From: JAEUIX01 sp046156035
GTDB taxonomy: Bacteria; Planctomycetota; Phycisphaerae; Phycisphaerales; UBA1924
Assembly: GCA_046156035.1 (NCBI GenBank)
Contig: JBJXEW010000044.1
Coordinates: 1 to 64,000, forward strand
Reading direction: 5' to 3'
DNA length: 64,000 nucleotides
In this document: positions 35,189-44,371 of the stretch, in pieces
How positions within the stretch are numbered: the first letter of the stretch is position 1
Layout: each line of letters opens with the position of its first letter
Notes under the pieces: generated by a model
The model's database searches: none
Seen by the model: the letters and a program-made list of their open reading frames with translations, nothing else
Told to the model about the DNA's origin: nothing
Made by a program: the position numbers and the translations under genes

Positions 35189-37110
35189 GCGGCCTCCTTG
35201 CGCATGGTGGCGGGCGGTGCCACGGTGGTGCCGGCAATGCTGGCGGGTGCCGCGGGTGTTGTCGGGGCGGCGGTCTTGGCGGGCAGCGGTGCGGAGACAT
35301 CGTCATCGTGCTGGGTGACGCGCAGCACCTCTTCGAGGCTGGTCTTGCCGTCGACCGCGAGGAGCACCCCCTCATCGCGCAGGCCCAGGCCGCCCGAGGC
35401 GCGGATCTTGTCGCGCAGTTCGTGGGTGGGCGCGGCGTGGTGGATCATGCGCTTGAGTTCGGGCGTGACCTCCATCACTTCGTAGATGCCCAGGCGGCCC
35501 TGGAAGCCGCTGTCGTGGCAGCCGCGGCAGCCCGCACCCTTCTTGAAGGGGCGGCCCGCGTGGTCGGTGAGGCCGGCGTCGCGCAGTTCCTCATCGCTGG
35601 GGAAGTACTTGGTGATGCAACTGGGGCAGAGCGTGCGTGCCAGACGCTGGGCCACTGCGCCGTTGAACGCGCTGGCGAGCAGGTAGTTCTCGATGCCCAT
35701 GTCGGCCAGGCGGGCCACGCTGCCGGGGGCGTCGTTGGTGTGGAGCGTGGCGAGCACGAGGTGGCCGGTGAGCGCGGCCTGCACGGCCACACGCGCGGTC
35801 TCTTCATCGCGAATCTCGCCCACCATGATCACGTCCGGGTCTTGCCGGAGGATGCTGCGCAGGGCGCGGGCGAAGGTGAGGCCGATGGGCTCGTTCACCT
35901 GAATCTGGTTGACGAGGTCGAGTTGGTACTCGACCGGGTCCTCGACGGTGAGGAGGTTGGTCTCGGAGTCGCGCAGCAGGTCCAGCGCCGAGTAGAGCGT
36001 CGTGGTCTTGCCCGAGCCGGTGGGGCCGGTGACCAGCACGAGGCCGTGGGGCTGATGAAGGATGCGCTTGAAGGTGTCGAGTGCGGCCATGCGGAAGCCG
36101 AGGTCCTCCATGCGGACCTTGAGGTTGGCCTTGTCGAGGATGCGGACCACGATCTTCTCGCCCAGGAGCGTGGGCATGCTGCTCACGCGCAGGTCGATCT
36201 CGCGGCCCTCGGCCACGATGCGCACGCGCCCCTCCTGCGGCAGACGCTTCTCGGCGATGTCCATCTTGCCGATCACCTTCACGCGGCTCACGATGGCGGC
36301 GTGCATGCCCGGGGGCGGCTTCATCAGGTCGCGCAGCACCCCGTCGATGCGGTAGCGCACGCGCGTGCCCTTCTTCTCGGGCTCGATGTGGATGTCGCTG
36401 GCCTTGTCCTTTACGGCGGTGAGGAAGGCGATGTTCACGAGGTTGACGATCGGGCTGCCGGCGACGGTCCGGTCGAGGTCGGTGCTTGGACCCTCGTCCA
36501 CGGATTCGCGCTCAACAACCTCCACATCCTGCTCGGCGAGGCTGGTGAGGAAGGCCTCCACCTCGCCCGCCGTGTTGGACGACGGGCCGCCCGCGGCCTT
36601 GCGGGCGTATTCAAGGATGCTGGCTTCGAGCGCCAGCACCGGCCGCACCTTGCCCCCGGAGAGTTGACGCAGGCGGTCGATGGTGGGGAGGCTGCGCGGC
36701 TCGGCCATGGCCACGGTCAGCACGCCCTTGACCATGAACATCGGCAGCACGCGCAGACGAACGCACTCCTCCGCGTCGACCATCGCGAGCAGGGCGGGGT
36801 CCATGAGGCCGTGCCGGAGCGAGCAGCCGGGAACACCCAGCGTCTTGGCCAAGGCTCGCACCAGCGTGGTGCTGGTGATCACGCCCTGGTCCACGAGCAG
36901 TTCGCCCAGCATGCGGTTGCTCTGGCCCTGCTGCTTGAGCGCCCCGTCGAGTTGATCTCGTGTGATGGCCCCCTGCTCGACCAGCGCATCGCCGATGCGG
37001 ACACGCGCCGGGCGCGAGCCGGGCGCGGCCGGGGGGCCCGCAGGCGCGAGGGCCGCGGAAGCCGGTGCCACCGCGGGCGGAACCACAGGCTTGCCGTCCC
37101 GATCGCTCAC
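35185..37110 (-). CDS. pilB: Type IV pilus/T2SS assembly ATPase PilB/GspE
   Basis: 641 residues. The N-terminal GspE domain is RIGDALVEQGAITRDQLDGAL, then ILLVDQG-like ELLVDQGVIT. The ATPase core has SDIHIEPEKKGTRVRYRIDG, Walker A GPTGSGKTTTLYSALD, the Asp box VEDPVEYQL, Walker B RQDPDVIMVGEIRD and a His box ATLHTNDA. The zinc-binding tetracysteine (CPSC, then CRGC) is intact, typical of assembly rather than retraction ATPases. A Pro/Ala-rich tail follows. GTG start overlaps the STAS gene stop. Confidence 0.95.
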   Translation of the reverse strand: MSDRDGKPVVPPAVAPASAALAPAGPPAAPGSRPARVRIGDALVEQGAITRDQLDGALKQQGQSNRMLGELLVDQGVITSTTLVRALAKTLGVPGCSLRHGLMDPALLAMVDAEECVRLRVLPMFMVKGVLTVAMAEPRSLPTIDRLRQLSGGKVRPVLALEASILEYARKAAGGPSSNTAGEVEAFLTSLAEQDVEVVERESVDEGPSTDLDRTVAGSPIVNLVNIAFLTAVKDKASDIHIEPEKKGTRVRYRIDGVLRDLMKPPPGMHAAIVSRVKVIGKMDIAEKRLPQEGRVRIVAEGREIDLRVSSMPTLLGEKIVVRILDKANLKVRMEDLGFRMAALDTFKRILHQPHGLVLVTGPTGSGKTTTLYSALDLLRDSETNLLTVEDPVEYQLDLVNQIQVNEPIGLTFARALRSILRQDPDVIMVGEIRDEETARVAVQAALTGHLVLATLHTNDAPGSVARLADMGIENYLLASAFNGAVAQRLARTLCPSCITKYFPSDEELRDAGLTDHAGRPFKKGAGCRGCHDSGFQGRLGIYEVMEVTPELKRMIHHAAPTHELRDKIRASGGLGLRDEGVLLAVDGKTSLEEVLRVTQHDDDVSAPLPAKTAAPTTPAAPASIAGTTVAPPATMRKEAA

Positions 37111-37442
37111 AGGAAACTCCGGACCGCGGTGGTCGCGTCATGGAAGTGCTCGAAGCCCGCCGCGAGGTCGGTGATCTCCAGCACCTCGCGCAGGGTTTCG
37201 CCCGCGCCGCACAGTTTGAGCATCTGGCCCGAATGGGCGAGTTCGTCGCTGGCCTCCACCAGCACTTCGAGGCCGCGGCTGTCGGCCCAGGGCACGGCGG
37301 AGGCATCGACGACAAGCCGTCCGAGGCTCTTGGACATGGCCTCGCTCAGCACGGCCTTGAACGCGTCGGCGTCCGGGCCGACCAGCGCACCGATGGGGCG
37401 GATGATGGTGACGGCGCCCTGTCTGTTCTGCTCGATCTGCAC
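37107..37442 (-). CDS. STAS-domain protein (anti-anti-sigma-like)
   Basis: 111 residues. The STAS fold pattern is clear: AVTIIRPIGALVGPDADAF, GRLVVDASAVPWADSRGLEVLV. The Ser in ADSRG is at the position phosphorylated in SpoIIAA-type antagonists. No anti-sigma kinase is adjacent, but a histidine kinase is just upstream. Being first of the overlapping pilus genes suggests it regulates pilus function or expression (inference). GTG start. Confidence 0.9.
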   Translation of the reverse strand: MQIEQNRQGAVTIIRPIGALVGPDADAFKAVLSEAMSKSLGRLVVDASAVPWADSRGLEVLVEASDELAHSGQMLKLCGAGETLREVLEITDLAAGFEHFHDATTAVRSFL

Positions 37443-37484
37443 GGCCGGCTCCGGGGAGAGAAGGGGTCGATGGACGAACGGCGT

Positions 37485-39440
37485 TCAGGCGGCCATGGCC
37501 GCGGGCGGCGGCGCGGCGGGGAGAGAGAGGGTGAACGTGCTGCCCTTGTCGATCTGGCTGGTGAGGGTGATATCTCCGCCGTGCATGCGGGCCACCTCGC
37601 GGGCCAGGGCCAGGCCCAGCCCGGAGCCGGTGATGCCGGTGATGCGGCGGTCTTGTGCGCGGTAGAACTTCTCGAAGACCTTGTCGCACTCCTCGGGCTT
37701 GATGCCGATGCCGTTGTCGGTCACGCTGATGCACAGCGACTTGCCGTCGGCGGTGGTGTCGGCCCTGAGCGAGACGGCCCCGCCCGCCGGCGTGTACTTG
37801 ATCGCGTTGCCCAGCAGGTTGTGCACGGCGAGGGCGATCTTGTCGCGGTCGCCGGTGAGCACGGGGAGTTTGGGGCCCAGGTCGAAGGCCAGGACGATGT
37901 CTTTGGCGGCGGCCTGCGGCTTGTAGTCGTCCTGCAACTGCCGCAGCAGTTCGGTGAGGCGCACGTCGCCGGCGCGGAGTTTGAGCGAGCCCGCCTCGAT
38001 CTCGCTGACGCTGAGCATGTCGGTCACGATGCGCTCGAGGCGGCGGGCCTCCTGGCTGATGACATTGATCGCCTTGCCGCGCGCCTGCGGGTCTTGCTGC
38101 TCGTTGTCGGTGAGTTGCTCCACGTAGAGACGGATGTTGGTGAGGGGCGTGCGGAGTTCGTGCGTCGCCTGAGCGACGAAGGCGTTGCGCGACTCGTCGG
38201 CCACGCGTTGCTGGGTCACGTCGTCGATCACCAGCATGGCCGCGCCCGTGTCACCCTTGCGGATGGGCCGGATGCTGACGCGCAGCACACCGCCGGCCCA
38301 CGTGCCGCTGCCGCGCCGTTCGGGCTGCTCATCGGCGAGTTTCGGGCCGGTGCTGCTGCCGCGACGCTTGACCTCCACGACGAGTTTGGCCCTGCTCTTG
38401 CCCGACATGATGGAGGTGAGAGCCTCGGCCACGGCGGGCTCGCCCAGCACATCGGTGATGGACTTGCCAAGGAGTTCCTCGCGCTTGCCACCAAGGAACA
38501 CGCTCGCGGCCCCGTTGAGGTAACGCACGGTCTGGGTTTCATCTACCAGCACCAGGCCCATCCACATGGCATCGCAGGCGGAGGCGAGGTCGGCATCGCG
38601 CGGCGTGGCGGTGGTGGCGCGGGCCAGCAGCGTCTCCAGTGTGTCGCGCTGGCGCAGGTCGAAGCGTTCCCGAACCAACTGGTTCCACGGGCCAGCGGGC
38701 ACACCGGCCTTCTCGGCGATTTCGAGCGCGTCGGGCTCGTCCTGGCCGCTCGCGGCCGCGCACACCGCGGCGTGCAGCACCCGCAGGCCCCGCACGCGCC
38801 GACGCACCACGCACATGAGCCACCATGAGGTGATGGCCGAGGCCAGACCGATGCCCAGCGCACCGCCCAGTGCGAGCGGTTGCTCGGCGATGGAGGCGAG
38901 CGGTGATCCGGGGCCGTCGGCGGTGCCCGCGGCCACGTGCAGCGTGGCCCCGCCCCTTTCGCCGATGCGCACGGTCACGGCGCGTGCGGGCACTGACGCC
39001 ATCCCGCTCTCGGGCGTGACAGGGTCAAGAGGCGTGCGCTTGGCGGCAGGCCAAGCGGCAGGGAGTTCGCGAGCGGTGATGCGGCGCGGGTCGCCGTCGG
39101 CGATGATGGCGCCGTCGGGGAGTTCAAGGCGGCAGGCGCTCAGGCCGTGCAGCACCGCGGCATCGGCGGTGAGACGGCGGATGCTCGAGAGGCCGGGGGC
39201 CGGGTCCGCGGCGGGGTCGGCGAGTTCAGATTCGATGGCGTTGACAAGGGTCTGCACGAGCGCGTCGAGGCGGGCGTTCTGGGCCGCTCGCGCGCGGGCC
39301 GCCGCGGCGTGGTCTGTCCACCACCACGCGCCGGCGGCGCTGAGCACGGCGACACCGGCCAGCGCAATGGCCACGCCCACCATGACCCAGTCATGTGCGG
39401 GTGAGAAGAGGAGCGATCGCCATGTGCGCGCTGAGGCCAT
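37485..39440 (-). CDS. Membrane-bound sensor histidine kinase with PAS domain
   Basis: 651 residues. Two membrane segments (about 18-40 and 189-212) enclose a periplasmic sensor region. A HAMP-like helix and a PAS domain follow (MWMGLVLVDETQTVRYLNGA). H-box HELRTPLTNIRLYVEQL has the phospho-acceptor His at about 427. The ATPase boxes are NLLGNAIKYTP, DNGIGI and GSGLGLALAREVARMHGG. No response regulator is next to it. It is 42 bp upstream of the STAS gene and likely the first gene of the pilus operon, with divergent transcription from the esterase gene. Confidence 0.94.
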   Translation of the reverse strand: MASARTWRSLLFSPAHDWVMVGVAIALAGVAVLSAAGAWWWTDHAAAARARAAQNARLDALVQTLVNAIESELADPAADPAPGLSSIRRLTADAAVLHGLSACRLELPDGAIIADGDPRRITARELPAAWPAAKRTPLDPVTPESGMASVPARAVTVRIGERGGATLHVAAGTADGPGSPLASIAEQPLALGGALGIGLASAITSWWLMCVVRRRVRGLRVLHAAVCAAASGQDEPDALEIAEKAGVPAGPWNQLVRERFDLRQRDTLETLLARATTATPRDADLASACDAMWMGLVLVDETQTVRYLNGAASVFLGGKREELLGKSITDVLGEPAVAEALTSIMSGKSRAKLVVEVKRRGSSTGPKLADEQPERRGSGTWAGGVLRVSIRPIRKGDTGAAMLVIDDVTQQRVADESRNAFVAQATHELRTPLTNIRLYVEQLTDNEQQDPQARGKAINVISQEARRLERIVTDMLSVSEIEAGSLKLRAGDVRLTELLRQLQDDYKPQAAAKDIVLAFDLGPKLPVLTGDRDKIALAVHNLLGNAIKYTPAGGAVSLRADTTADGKSLCISVTDNGIGIKPEECDKVFEKFYRAQDRRITGITGSGLGLALAREVARMHGGDITLTSQIDKGSTFTLSLPAAPPPAAMAA

Positions 39441-39600
39441 CAGGTCTCGATGAACTCCATGGAAGCCGGGCCCGCCCGGGAGAACCGGTGCTATCGGTCC
39501 GGAGTGCAACGGCGTGAACCGGCCCCACCGTTCGGGGGTGGTCGATGTGCCCTTGCGGGGTGCGGGGCCGGGCATCTGCGGCCGATAACAGTGGGTTCAA

Positions 39601-39664
39601 GTGGGGCGGACGTCCCGTCCGCCACGATTTGCGCCCGGCAGCCGGACGAGATGTCCGCCCCACC
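39601..39664. repeat. REP-like family B pair, head to head
   Basis: A full palindrome (core GGCGGACGTCCCGTCCGCC) at 39604-39622 is followed, 20-25 bp on, by an inverted half copy (GACGAGATGTCCGCCCCACC). The pair lies in the divergent spacer between the histidine kinase and esterase genes. Copies of the same unit occur at 56057-56080 and 60494-60512. Confidence 0.75.
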
Positions 39665-39708
39665 AGAGCAACCGGGCTCGGCGCGGTCCCGTACAGTGTC
39701 ACTCAACC

Positions 39709-41397
39709 ATGCAACGCACTCGCTCCGTTCAGACCGGGCTGTTCCTGGCGGCGTTCATCACGCTGGTCATTGCTGCCGCGCCGGCGCACGCGCAGGAGCG
39801 CCAGGACGTCGCGTTCAGTGTGTCGCAGACGACCACGGTGGGGCAGTCGATCTTCGTGCTGGGCGACCTGCCGGAACTGGGAGCCAGCGACATCCGCAAG
39901 GCCGTGAAGTTGGAGCCGTTCACCTACCCCGTGTGGAAGGCCACGATCAGCCTGCCCACGAACCGCGCGTACACCTATCGCTTCTACCGGCGCGACGATG
40001 GGCCGGGGCGCGGCGGTGATGCCACCAACGGCGTGGCCGTCTCCGCCGTGTTCAGTTCGGCCACGGCGAGCGCCGCGCTGGTGCCCACCGCCAAGACGCT
40101 GTTCTATCACTCGGGCTTCGCGCAGCCGGTGGTGAACTGGCGCTTGCAGGGGAGTGGGGGGGCCTACGCGACCGTGGCGATGCAGCGCTACGGGCGAGCC
40201 CGCAGCGCGGCGGAGAGCCGCTGGGTGGCGACCAACTTTGCCACGCCGCGCCGGGCGATGGAGTTCTTCTTCACCAACGGCGGTGGTGCCGGGCGTGATC
40301 CGGCGGGCAGCGCGGTGTACACGACGAGCCTTGACGCCGCGCTGATCCAGGACGGGCAGTTCTACACCTATGTTCCCGCCGCGTCGGTGTCGGCGGCGAG
40401 GCGGAACTACACGACGAGCGCGCTGCCGTCGATCAGTTCGACCAACCTGGGGCAGAACCGGGCGTATCGGGTGTGGCTGCCGCGCGGGTACAACGAGCAC
40501 ACGAGCAGGGCCTATCCGGTGCTGTATCTGCACGACGGGAACAACGTGTTCGAGGCGGGGCCCTTCGGCACGTGGAACGCGGACACCACGGCGGCGAGCC
40601 TGATGAACACGGGGCAGATGCGCGAGGTGATTCTCGTGGGGGTGGACAACACGGGTACACGGCTGGCGGATTACTCGGCCACGGAGAACGGCTCGGGCGC
40701 GCGGGCGGACCGGTACATCGCGTTCTTGCGTGATGAACTCATGCCGGTGGTGAACGGCCAGTACCGCACGCTCCCCGGCGCGAGCACCACGGGCACGCTT
40801 GGGTCGAGCATGGGCGGGCAGGTGTCGCTGTACGCGGCGTGGGACTTTGCGAGCACGTTCACGCGGATCGGCGCGATGAGCGGCGCGTTCCAGATTTCGG
40901 GCAGCGGCGGCTCATCCAGCGTCTTTTACAACCGCGTGCAGAGCCAGCCAAAGCGAGCGATCCGCCTGTACATGGACTCGGGCGATGCCGGCCCCGCGAC
41001 CGACAACTACTGGCCGATTCTGAACCTGCGCGACAACTTCATCAACCCCGCACGGGCGGGGGGCGGGCCGGGCGTGAGTTCGGCGTTGGAGGGCGACCTG
41101 CGGCACGCGGTGGGGCAGGGGCACCAGCACAACGAGGCCGCGTGGGCGGCGCGGCTGCCGCTGGCGTACACGTTTCTGTACCCGGCGAGTGAAGACCAGC
41201 GCGACCTGTTGTCGCTCTTTGGACCGGCGTTCGACGTGAGCGGCGACGGTTCGGTGGGCATCGACGACGCGTACGCACAGGCGGCGGTAGCGTCTGACGT
41301 GAACTCCAGCGGCGCGGCGGACGGGCAGGATGCCAGCGACCTGGAGCGGTACAACCGCCGCGAAGAGGCATTGCGAATGGCCGGGGGCCAGCGGTAG
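39709..41397 (+). CDS. Secreted putative esterase with N-terminal CBM20-like and C-terminal dockerin-like parts
   Basis: 562 residues. A signal peptide (ending AHAQ) is followed by a CBM20-like module (DVAFSVSQTTTVGQSIFVLG, DLPELGASD, VWKATISLP, YTYRFYRR), then a linker and a putative esterase (esterase D/EstA-type) domain: RVWLPRGYNEHTSRAYPVLYL, DGNNVF, the nucleophile in GTLGSSMGGQVS and a late His (GHQHNEAAW). The last 55 residues have two dockerin-type Ca sites (DVSGDGSVGIDDAY and DVNSSGAADGQDASDLERY). The CBM20 suggests starch or glycan binding; the esterase substrate is unknown. Confidence 0.88.
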   Translation: MQRTRSVQTGLFLAAFITLVIAAAPAHAQERQDVAFSVSQTTTVGQSIFVLGDLPELGASDIRKAVKLEPFTYPVWKATISLPTNRAYTYRFYRRDDGPGRGGDATNGVAVSAVFSSATASAALVPTAKTLFYHSGFAQPVVNWRLQGSGGAYATVAMQRYGRARSAAESRWVATNFATPRRAMEFFFTNGGGAGRDPAGSAVYTTSLDAALIQDGQFYTYVPAASVSAARRNYTTSALPSISSTNLGQNRAYRVWLPRGYNEHTSRAYPVLYLHDGNNVFEAGPFGTWNADTTAASLMNTGQMREVILVGVDNTGTRLADYSATENGSGARADRYIAFLRDELMPVVNGQYRTLPGASTTGTLGSSMGGQVSLYAAWDFASTFTRIGAMSGAFQISGSGGSSSVFYNRVQSQPKRAIRLYMDSGDAGPATDNYWPILNLRDNFINPARAGGGPGVSSALEGDLRHAVGQGHQHNEAAWAARLPLAYTFLYPASEDQRDLLSLFGPAFDVSGDGSVGIDDAYAQAAVASDVNSSGAADGQDASDLERYNRREEALRMAGGQR

Positions 41398-41505
41398 AGG
41401 GCACGCCCCGCCGGCAAAGAGGTGCACACCCAGGCGCTTCTGCCGCCTCCCCCCACTTTCCCCCCACGCACGCCTCCCCCTCAATGAGGGTAGTTTCTTT
41501 TCCCC

Positions 41506-41533
41506 TTGCAAGACTCCCAGCGTGTGATAACAT
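41506..41533 (+). promoter_or_regulatory. Candidate promoter of the DUF4331 gene
   Basis: TTGCAA (41506-41511) and TAACAT (41528-41533) are spaced by 16 bp, in an otherwise GC-rich region and about 100 bp before the ATG at 41632. This is a weak match to the -35/-10 consensus, chosen because the local A/T content is unusual. Confidence 0.3.
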
Positions 41534-41631
41534 GTAGGTAGCGAGGCAGCCGCCCGTGTGCGCGGCGGCGGGAGCGTTTAGAGCGCGGCCTGCGTTGCGG
41601 TTGGTGTGGGTGGTCGATCAAGGAGTTTCCG

Positions 41632-42708
41632 ATGCGTAGCAAACTGATGCGGGCGGCGGGGTTGGTCTGTGTGAGCGCGGTGGCGATGGCGGCGTACGCG
41701 GCCGACCACAAGGAGGCGCCGCTGATCAACAACGATCCCGCGGCGGACCTGAACGATATCTATGTCTTCAAGAGCCCCAACAACCCGGCCAATATCGTGA
41801 TGGCGCTGACGGTCAATCCCTTCACGCCGGTCACGGCCGGCAACGCCAACCGCTTCAGCTCCAGCGTGCGCTACCGGCTTGCGATTGACCACAACAACGA
41901 CGGCATCCAGGACCGCGACATCCAGTTCACGTTCTCGGCCATCAACCCCACGCAGATGATGACGGTGCGGCTGCCCAACGGCACCACCTTCACGGCACCC
42001 GTGACGCTGCCCACGACCAACGCCAACGCGAACGCGGCCGTCATCACCACGAACGGCGCCAGCGGCGCGCAGGTGTTCGCGGGGCCCACCGACGACCCCT
42101 TCTTCTTCGACGCGGTCGGCTTCAACCGCTTCGTGCGCGGGGTGGGCGGCTTCAGCGGGCGCGACACGTTCGCCGGGTTCAACTGCTCCACGGTCTGCAT
42201 CGAACTGCCGGTCTCCGCCCTGGCGGATGCCGACGGCGTGTTCCAGGTCTGGGGTGTGACCGAGCGTCAGCGGCTCACGCTGCGGCGCGGGGCCCGTCGC
42301 CAGCTCGAGGTCTCCACGGGCGAGTGGGAGCAGGTCGAGCGCACGGGCAACCCGGCCATCAGCACGGCCCTTATTCCCGCCGCGCAGAAGGACCTGTTCA
42401 ACCTCGGCACGCCCAACCGCGATGCCACCGACTTTGCCGGCTTCATCGTGGCCAGCCTCACCGGTCTGGGCACCAACTCCACCAACATCGGTATCTTGGC
42501 GCCGATTGCGGTGCCCGACACGCTCAAGGTCACCTTCGCCAATCCGACCGTGTTCCCCAACGGGCGAGGTCTGTCGGACGACGTGATCGACACGCTGTTG
42601 TTCTTCATCTTCAACCAGACGCCCGTGAGCGATGGCGCGAACGCCAACGATCGCGCCTTCCTGTCTACGTTCCCGTACTTCGCTCAGCCCCAGCAGCCGC
42701 CGGCGTGA
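41632..42708 (+). CDS. Exported DUF4331 family protein
   Basis: 358 residues with a signal peptide (ending AAYA). The DUF4331 opening is plain: ADHKEAPLINNDPAADLNDIYVFKSPNNP, then RYRLAIDHNNDGIQDRDIQF. The family is found in secreted proteins of unknown function. It is followed at 70 bp by a TPR protein gene, and a perfect hairpin lies between them. Confidence 0.9.
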   Translation: MRSKLMRAAGLVCVSAVAMAAYAADHKEAPLINNDPAADLNDIYVFKSPNNPANIVMALTVNPFTPVTAGNANRFSSSVRYRLAIDHNNDGIQDRDIQFTFSAINPTQMMTVRLPNGTTFTAPVTLPTTNANANAAVITTNGASGAQVFAGPTDDPFFFDAVGFNRFVRGVGGFSGRDTFAGFNCSTVCIELPVSALADADGVFQVWGVTERQRLTLRRGARRQLEVSTGEWEQVERTGNPAISTALIPAAQKDLFNLGTPNRDATDFAGFIVASLTGLGTNSTNIGILAPIAVPDTLKVTFANPTVFPNGRGLSDDVIDTLLFFIFNQTPVSDGANANDRAFLSTFPYFAQPQQPPA

Positions 42709-42736
42709 GTTCGGGGCCATGCAACGAGTTGAACTG

Positions 42737-42760
42737 GCCGCCCGGGCTGTCCCGGGCGGC
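42737..42760 (+). terminator. Perfect hairpin between DUF4331 and TPR genes
   Basis: The 10-bp stem GCCGCCCGGG/CCCGGGCGGC with a CTGT loop is followed by CTTTGG and later TTTT, without a proper T tract. It may be a partial terminator or an mRNA stabiliser that gives more DUF4331 than TPR product. Confidence 0.55.
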
Positions 42761-42777
42761 CTTTGGAGTTTTGGACC

Positions 42778-44052
42778 ATGCGTAGCGCCGCTCTCCTTGT
42801 CGCTCTCGCGACTCTGCTTTGGTCCGCGCCGCTCTCGGCCCATCCTCACGATGCGCCCCCGCCGACGGGCAGCCTGTTTGGCCCCGACCACGAGGTGTAC
42901 CAGCGCGTGAAGTGGATGGAGGAGCGGCTGGCGAAAGAGCCCGACGACACCCTTGCTCTTTCGAGCCTCGGGGGCACCTGGCTCTGGATCGCCCGCCAGA
43001 CCACGCGCCACGCGGACTTTGAAAAATCCGCGGCGGCGTTTGAGCGGCTGCTGAAGGTGAACCCGCAGACCACCACGGCGGGCGTCGGATTGGCCCAAGC
43101 CCGCCTTGGGCAGCACCGCTTCGCGGATGCGCTCACGGCCGCGCAGGCGGCCGTGCACGCCCAGCCCGCGCTGCCCGGCGTGCTGGCCCTTCTGGGCGAC
43201 GTGCACCTGGCGCTGGGCAACACCACCGAGGCGGCGCTGATCTTCGAGGAACTCGAGCGCACGCACCTCACGCTGGATTCGCTGGCCCGGGTCGCGCTGG
43301 TGCGCGACGCGCAGGGGCGCAGCGCCGAGGCCCGCAACGCGATGACCGAGGCGATCGAGGCCGGCGGCCTGCTCAAGGCCGAGGGCGAGCAGATCGCCTG
43401 GTGCGAGTCGATGCGGGGCGAGTTCGCCTTCCACGCCGGGAGCCTGGAGGAAGCCTCGACACGCTATGCGAATGCCTTGCGAGCGGCCCCGGCGATGCAC
43501 CACGCCCGCTTCATGCTGGCTCGCCTGGCGGCGGCCCGCGGCGACATCGAGGCGGCCGAGCACGACCTGATCGCGCTGGTGGCCGAGTTCCCGCTGCCGC
43601 GCTATCGGGTGGAGTTGGGGCGCGTGCACCTGCGGCACGGCGAGGAGGCCGACCTGAAGGCGGCGAAGGAGTTGTTCGCCGCCGCGGAGGCCGAGATGGC
43701 GGCCGAGGTTGACCGGGGCGACCTTGGGCACGTGCGCGAACTGGTTGAGTTCTGGCTGGCGAACGGGGGCGACGCGACCCGCGCGGCGGAGTTGGCGCTG
43801 CGCGAACTGCGAGAGGTGCGGCACGACCCGGAGGGCTTCGAGGTGGCGGCGTGGTCCCTGCACAAGGCCGGCCGTTCGGCCGAGGCCTGGGCGTATATGC
43901 AGGAGGCGCTGACGCGCAACCCCGGCAGTGCGCGAGCCCATTGGCGGGCGGCGGAGATTCAGACTGGCTTGGGGCGCACGGCTGAGGCGGACCGGCTTGC
44001 CGTCCGTGCCAAGGAACTGAATCCGGCGATAGCGACGGCTGGCGGCTGGTGA
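42778..44052 (+). CDS. Exported TPR-repeat protein
   Basis: 424 residues. Signal peptide ends LSAHP. About eight TPR-like helix pairs follow (RLAKEPDDTLALSSLGGTWLW; AFERLLKVNPQTTTAGVGLA; ALTAAQAAVHAQPALPGVLALLG; AYMQEALTRNPGSARAHWRAA). ATG at 42778 was chosen as the start of the signal peptide. TPR proteins mediate protein contacts; the partner may be the DUF4331 protein encoded just before (inference). Confidence 0.85.
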   Translation: MRSAALLVALATLLWSAPLSAHPHDAPPPTGSLFGPDHEVYQRVKWMEERLAKEPDDTLALSSLGGTWLWIARQTTRHADFEKSAAAFERLLKVNPQTTTAGVGLAQARLGQHRFADALTAAQAAVHAQPALPGVLALLGDVHLALGNTTEAALIFEELERTHLTLDSLARVALVRDAQGRSAEARNAMTEAIEAGGLLKAEGEQIAWCESMRGEFAFHAGSLEEASTRYANALRAAPAMHHARFMLARLAAARGDIEAAEHDLIALVAEFPLPRYRVELGRVHLRHGEEADLKAAKELFAAAEAEMAAEVDRGDLGHVRELVEFWLANGGDATRAAELALRELREVRHDPEGFEVAAWSLHKAGRSAEAWAYMQEALTRNPGSARAHWRAAEIQTGLGRTAEADRLAVRAKELNPAIATAGGW

Positions 44053-44371
44053 GGCGGCAGGTGTTGCGCGATAGATCTGGCCTGGACGATGGGCGTAAGT
44101 GCCCGTAGATATTGAACTTGCGCGGGAAGGCGGAGCCCAGAAAATATCCCCGATGATTTTTCTGGCACGCCCGAGAATCCAGCGCAGAATGAAGGGTTGG
44201 AATGTGGAGAGGAAGGGACCTTCCCGGGTCAAAGCGGAGAGTAGTTCTCGCACCGGGCCAATGTTCATCCTCGCTCACTCGCACGTCCGGCTTTCGCGGC
44301 ATGCTGTCGCCGTGTGGGCTGGTGCGGTTGGTGAGAGATCGAAGGAAGTCGTTGAGGGTAAGGAGTAGAGC
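44053..44371. other. Intergenic region before the DUF4394 gene
   Basis: No gene is seen in 319 bp. A good ribosome-binding site (AAGGAG, 44358-44363) precedes the ATG at 44372. The region is less GC-rich than its surroundings (for example around 44130-44170) and presumably holds a promoter, but no clear boxes were chosen. Confidence 0.45.

Noticed and set aside
41578..44268. Long minus-strand frame antisense to DUF4331 and TPR genes (896 codons)
   Set aside because: It has no recognisable motif and the plus strand holds two exported proteins with signal peptides and family patterns.
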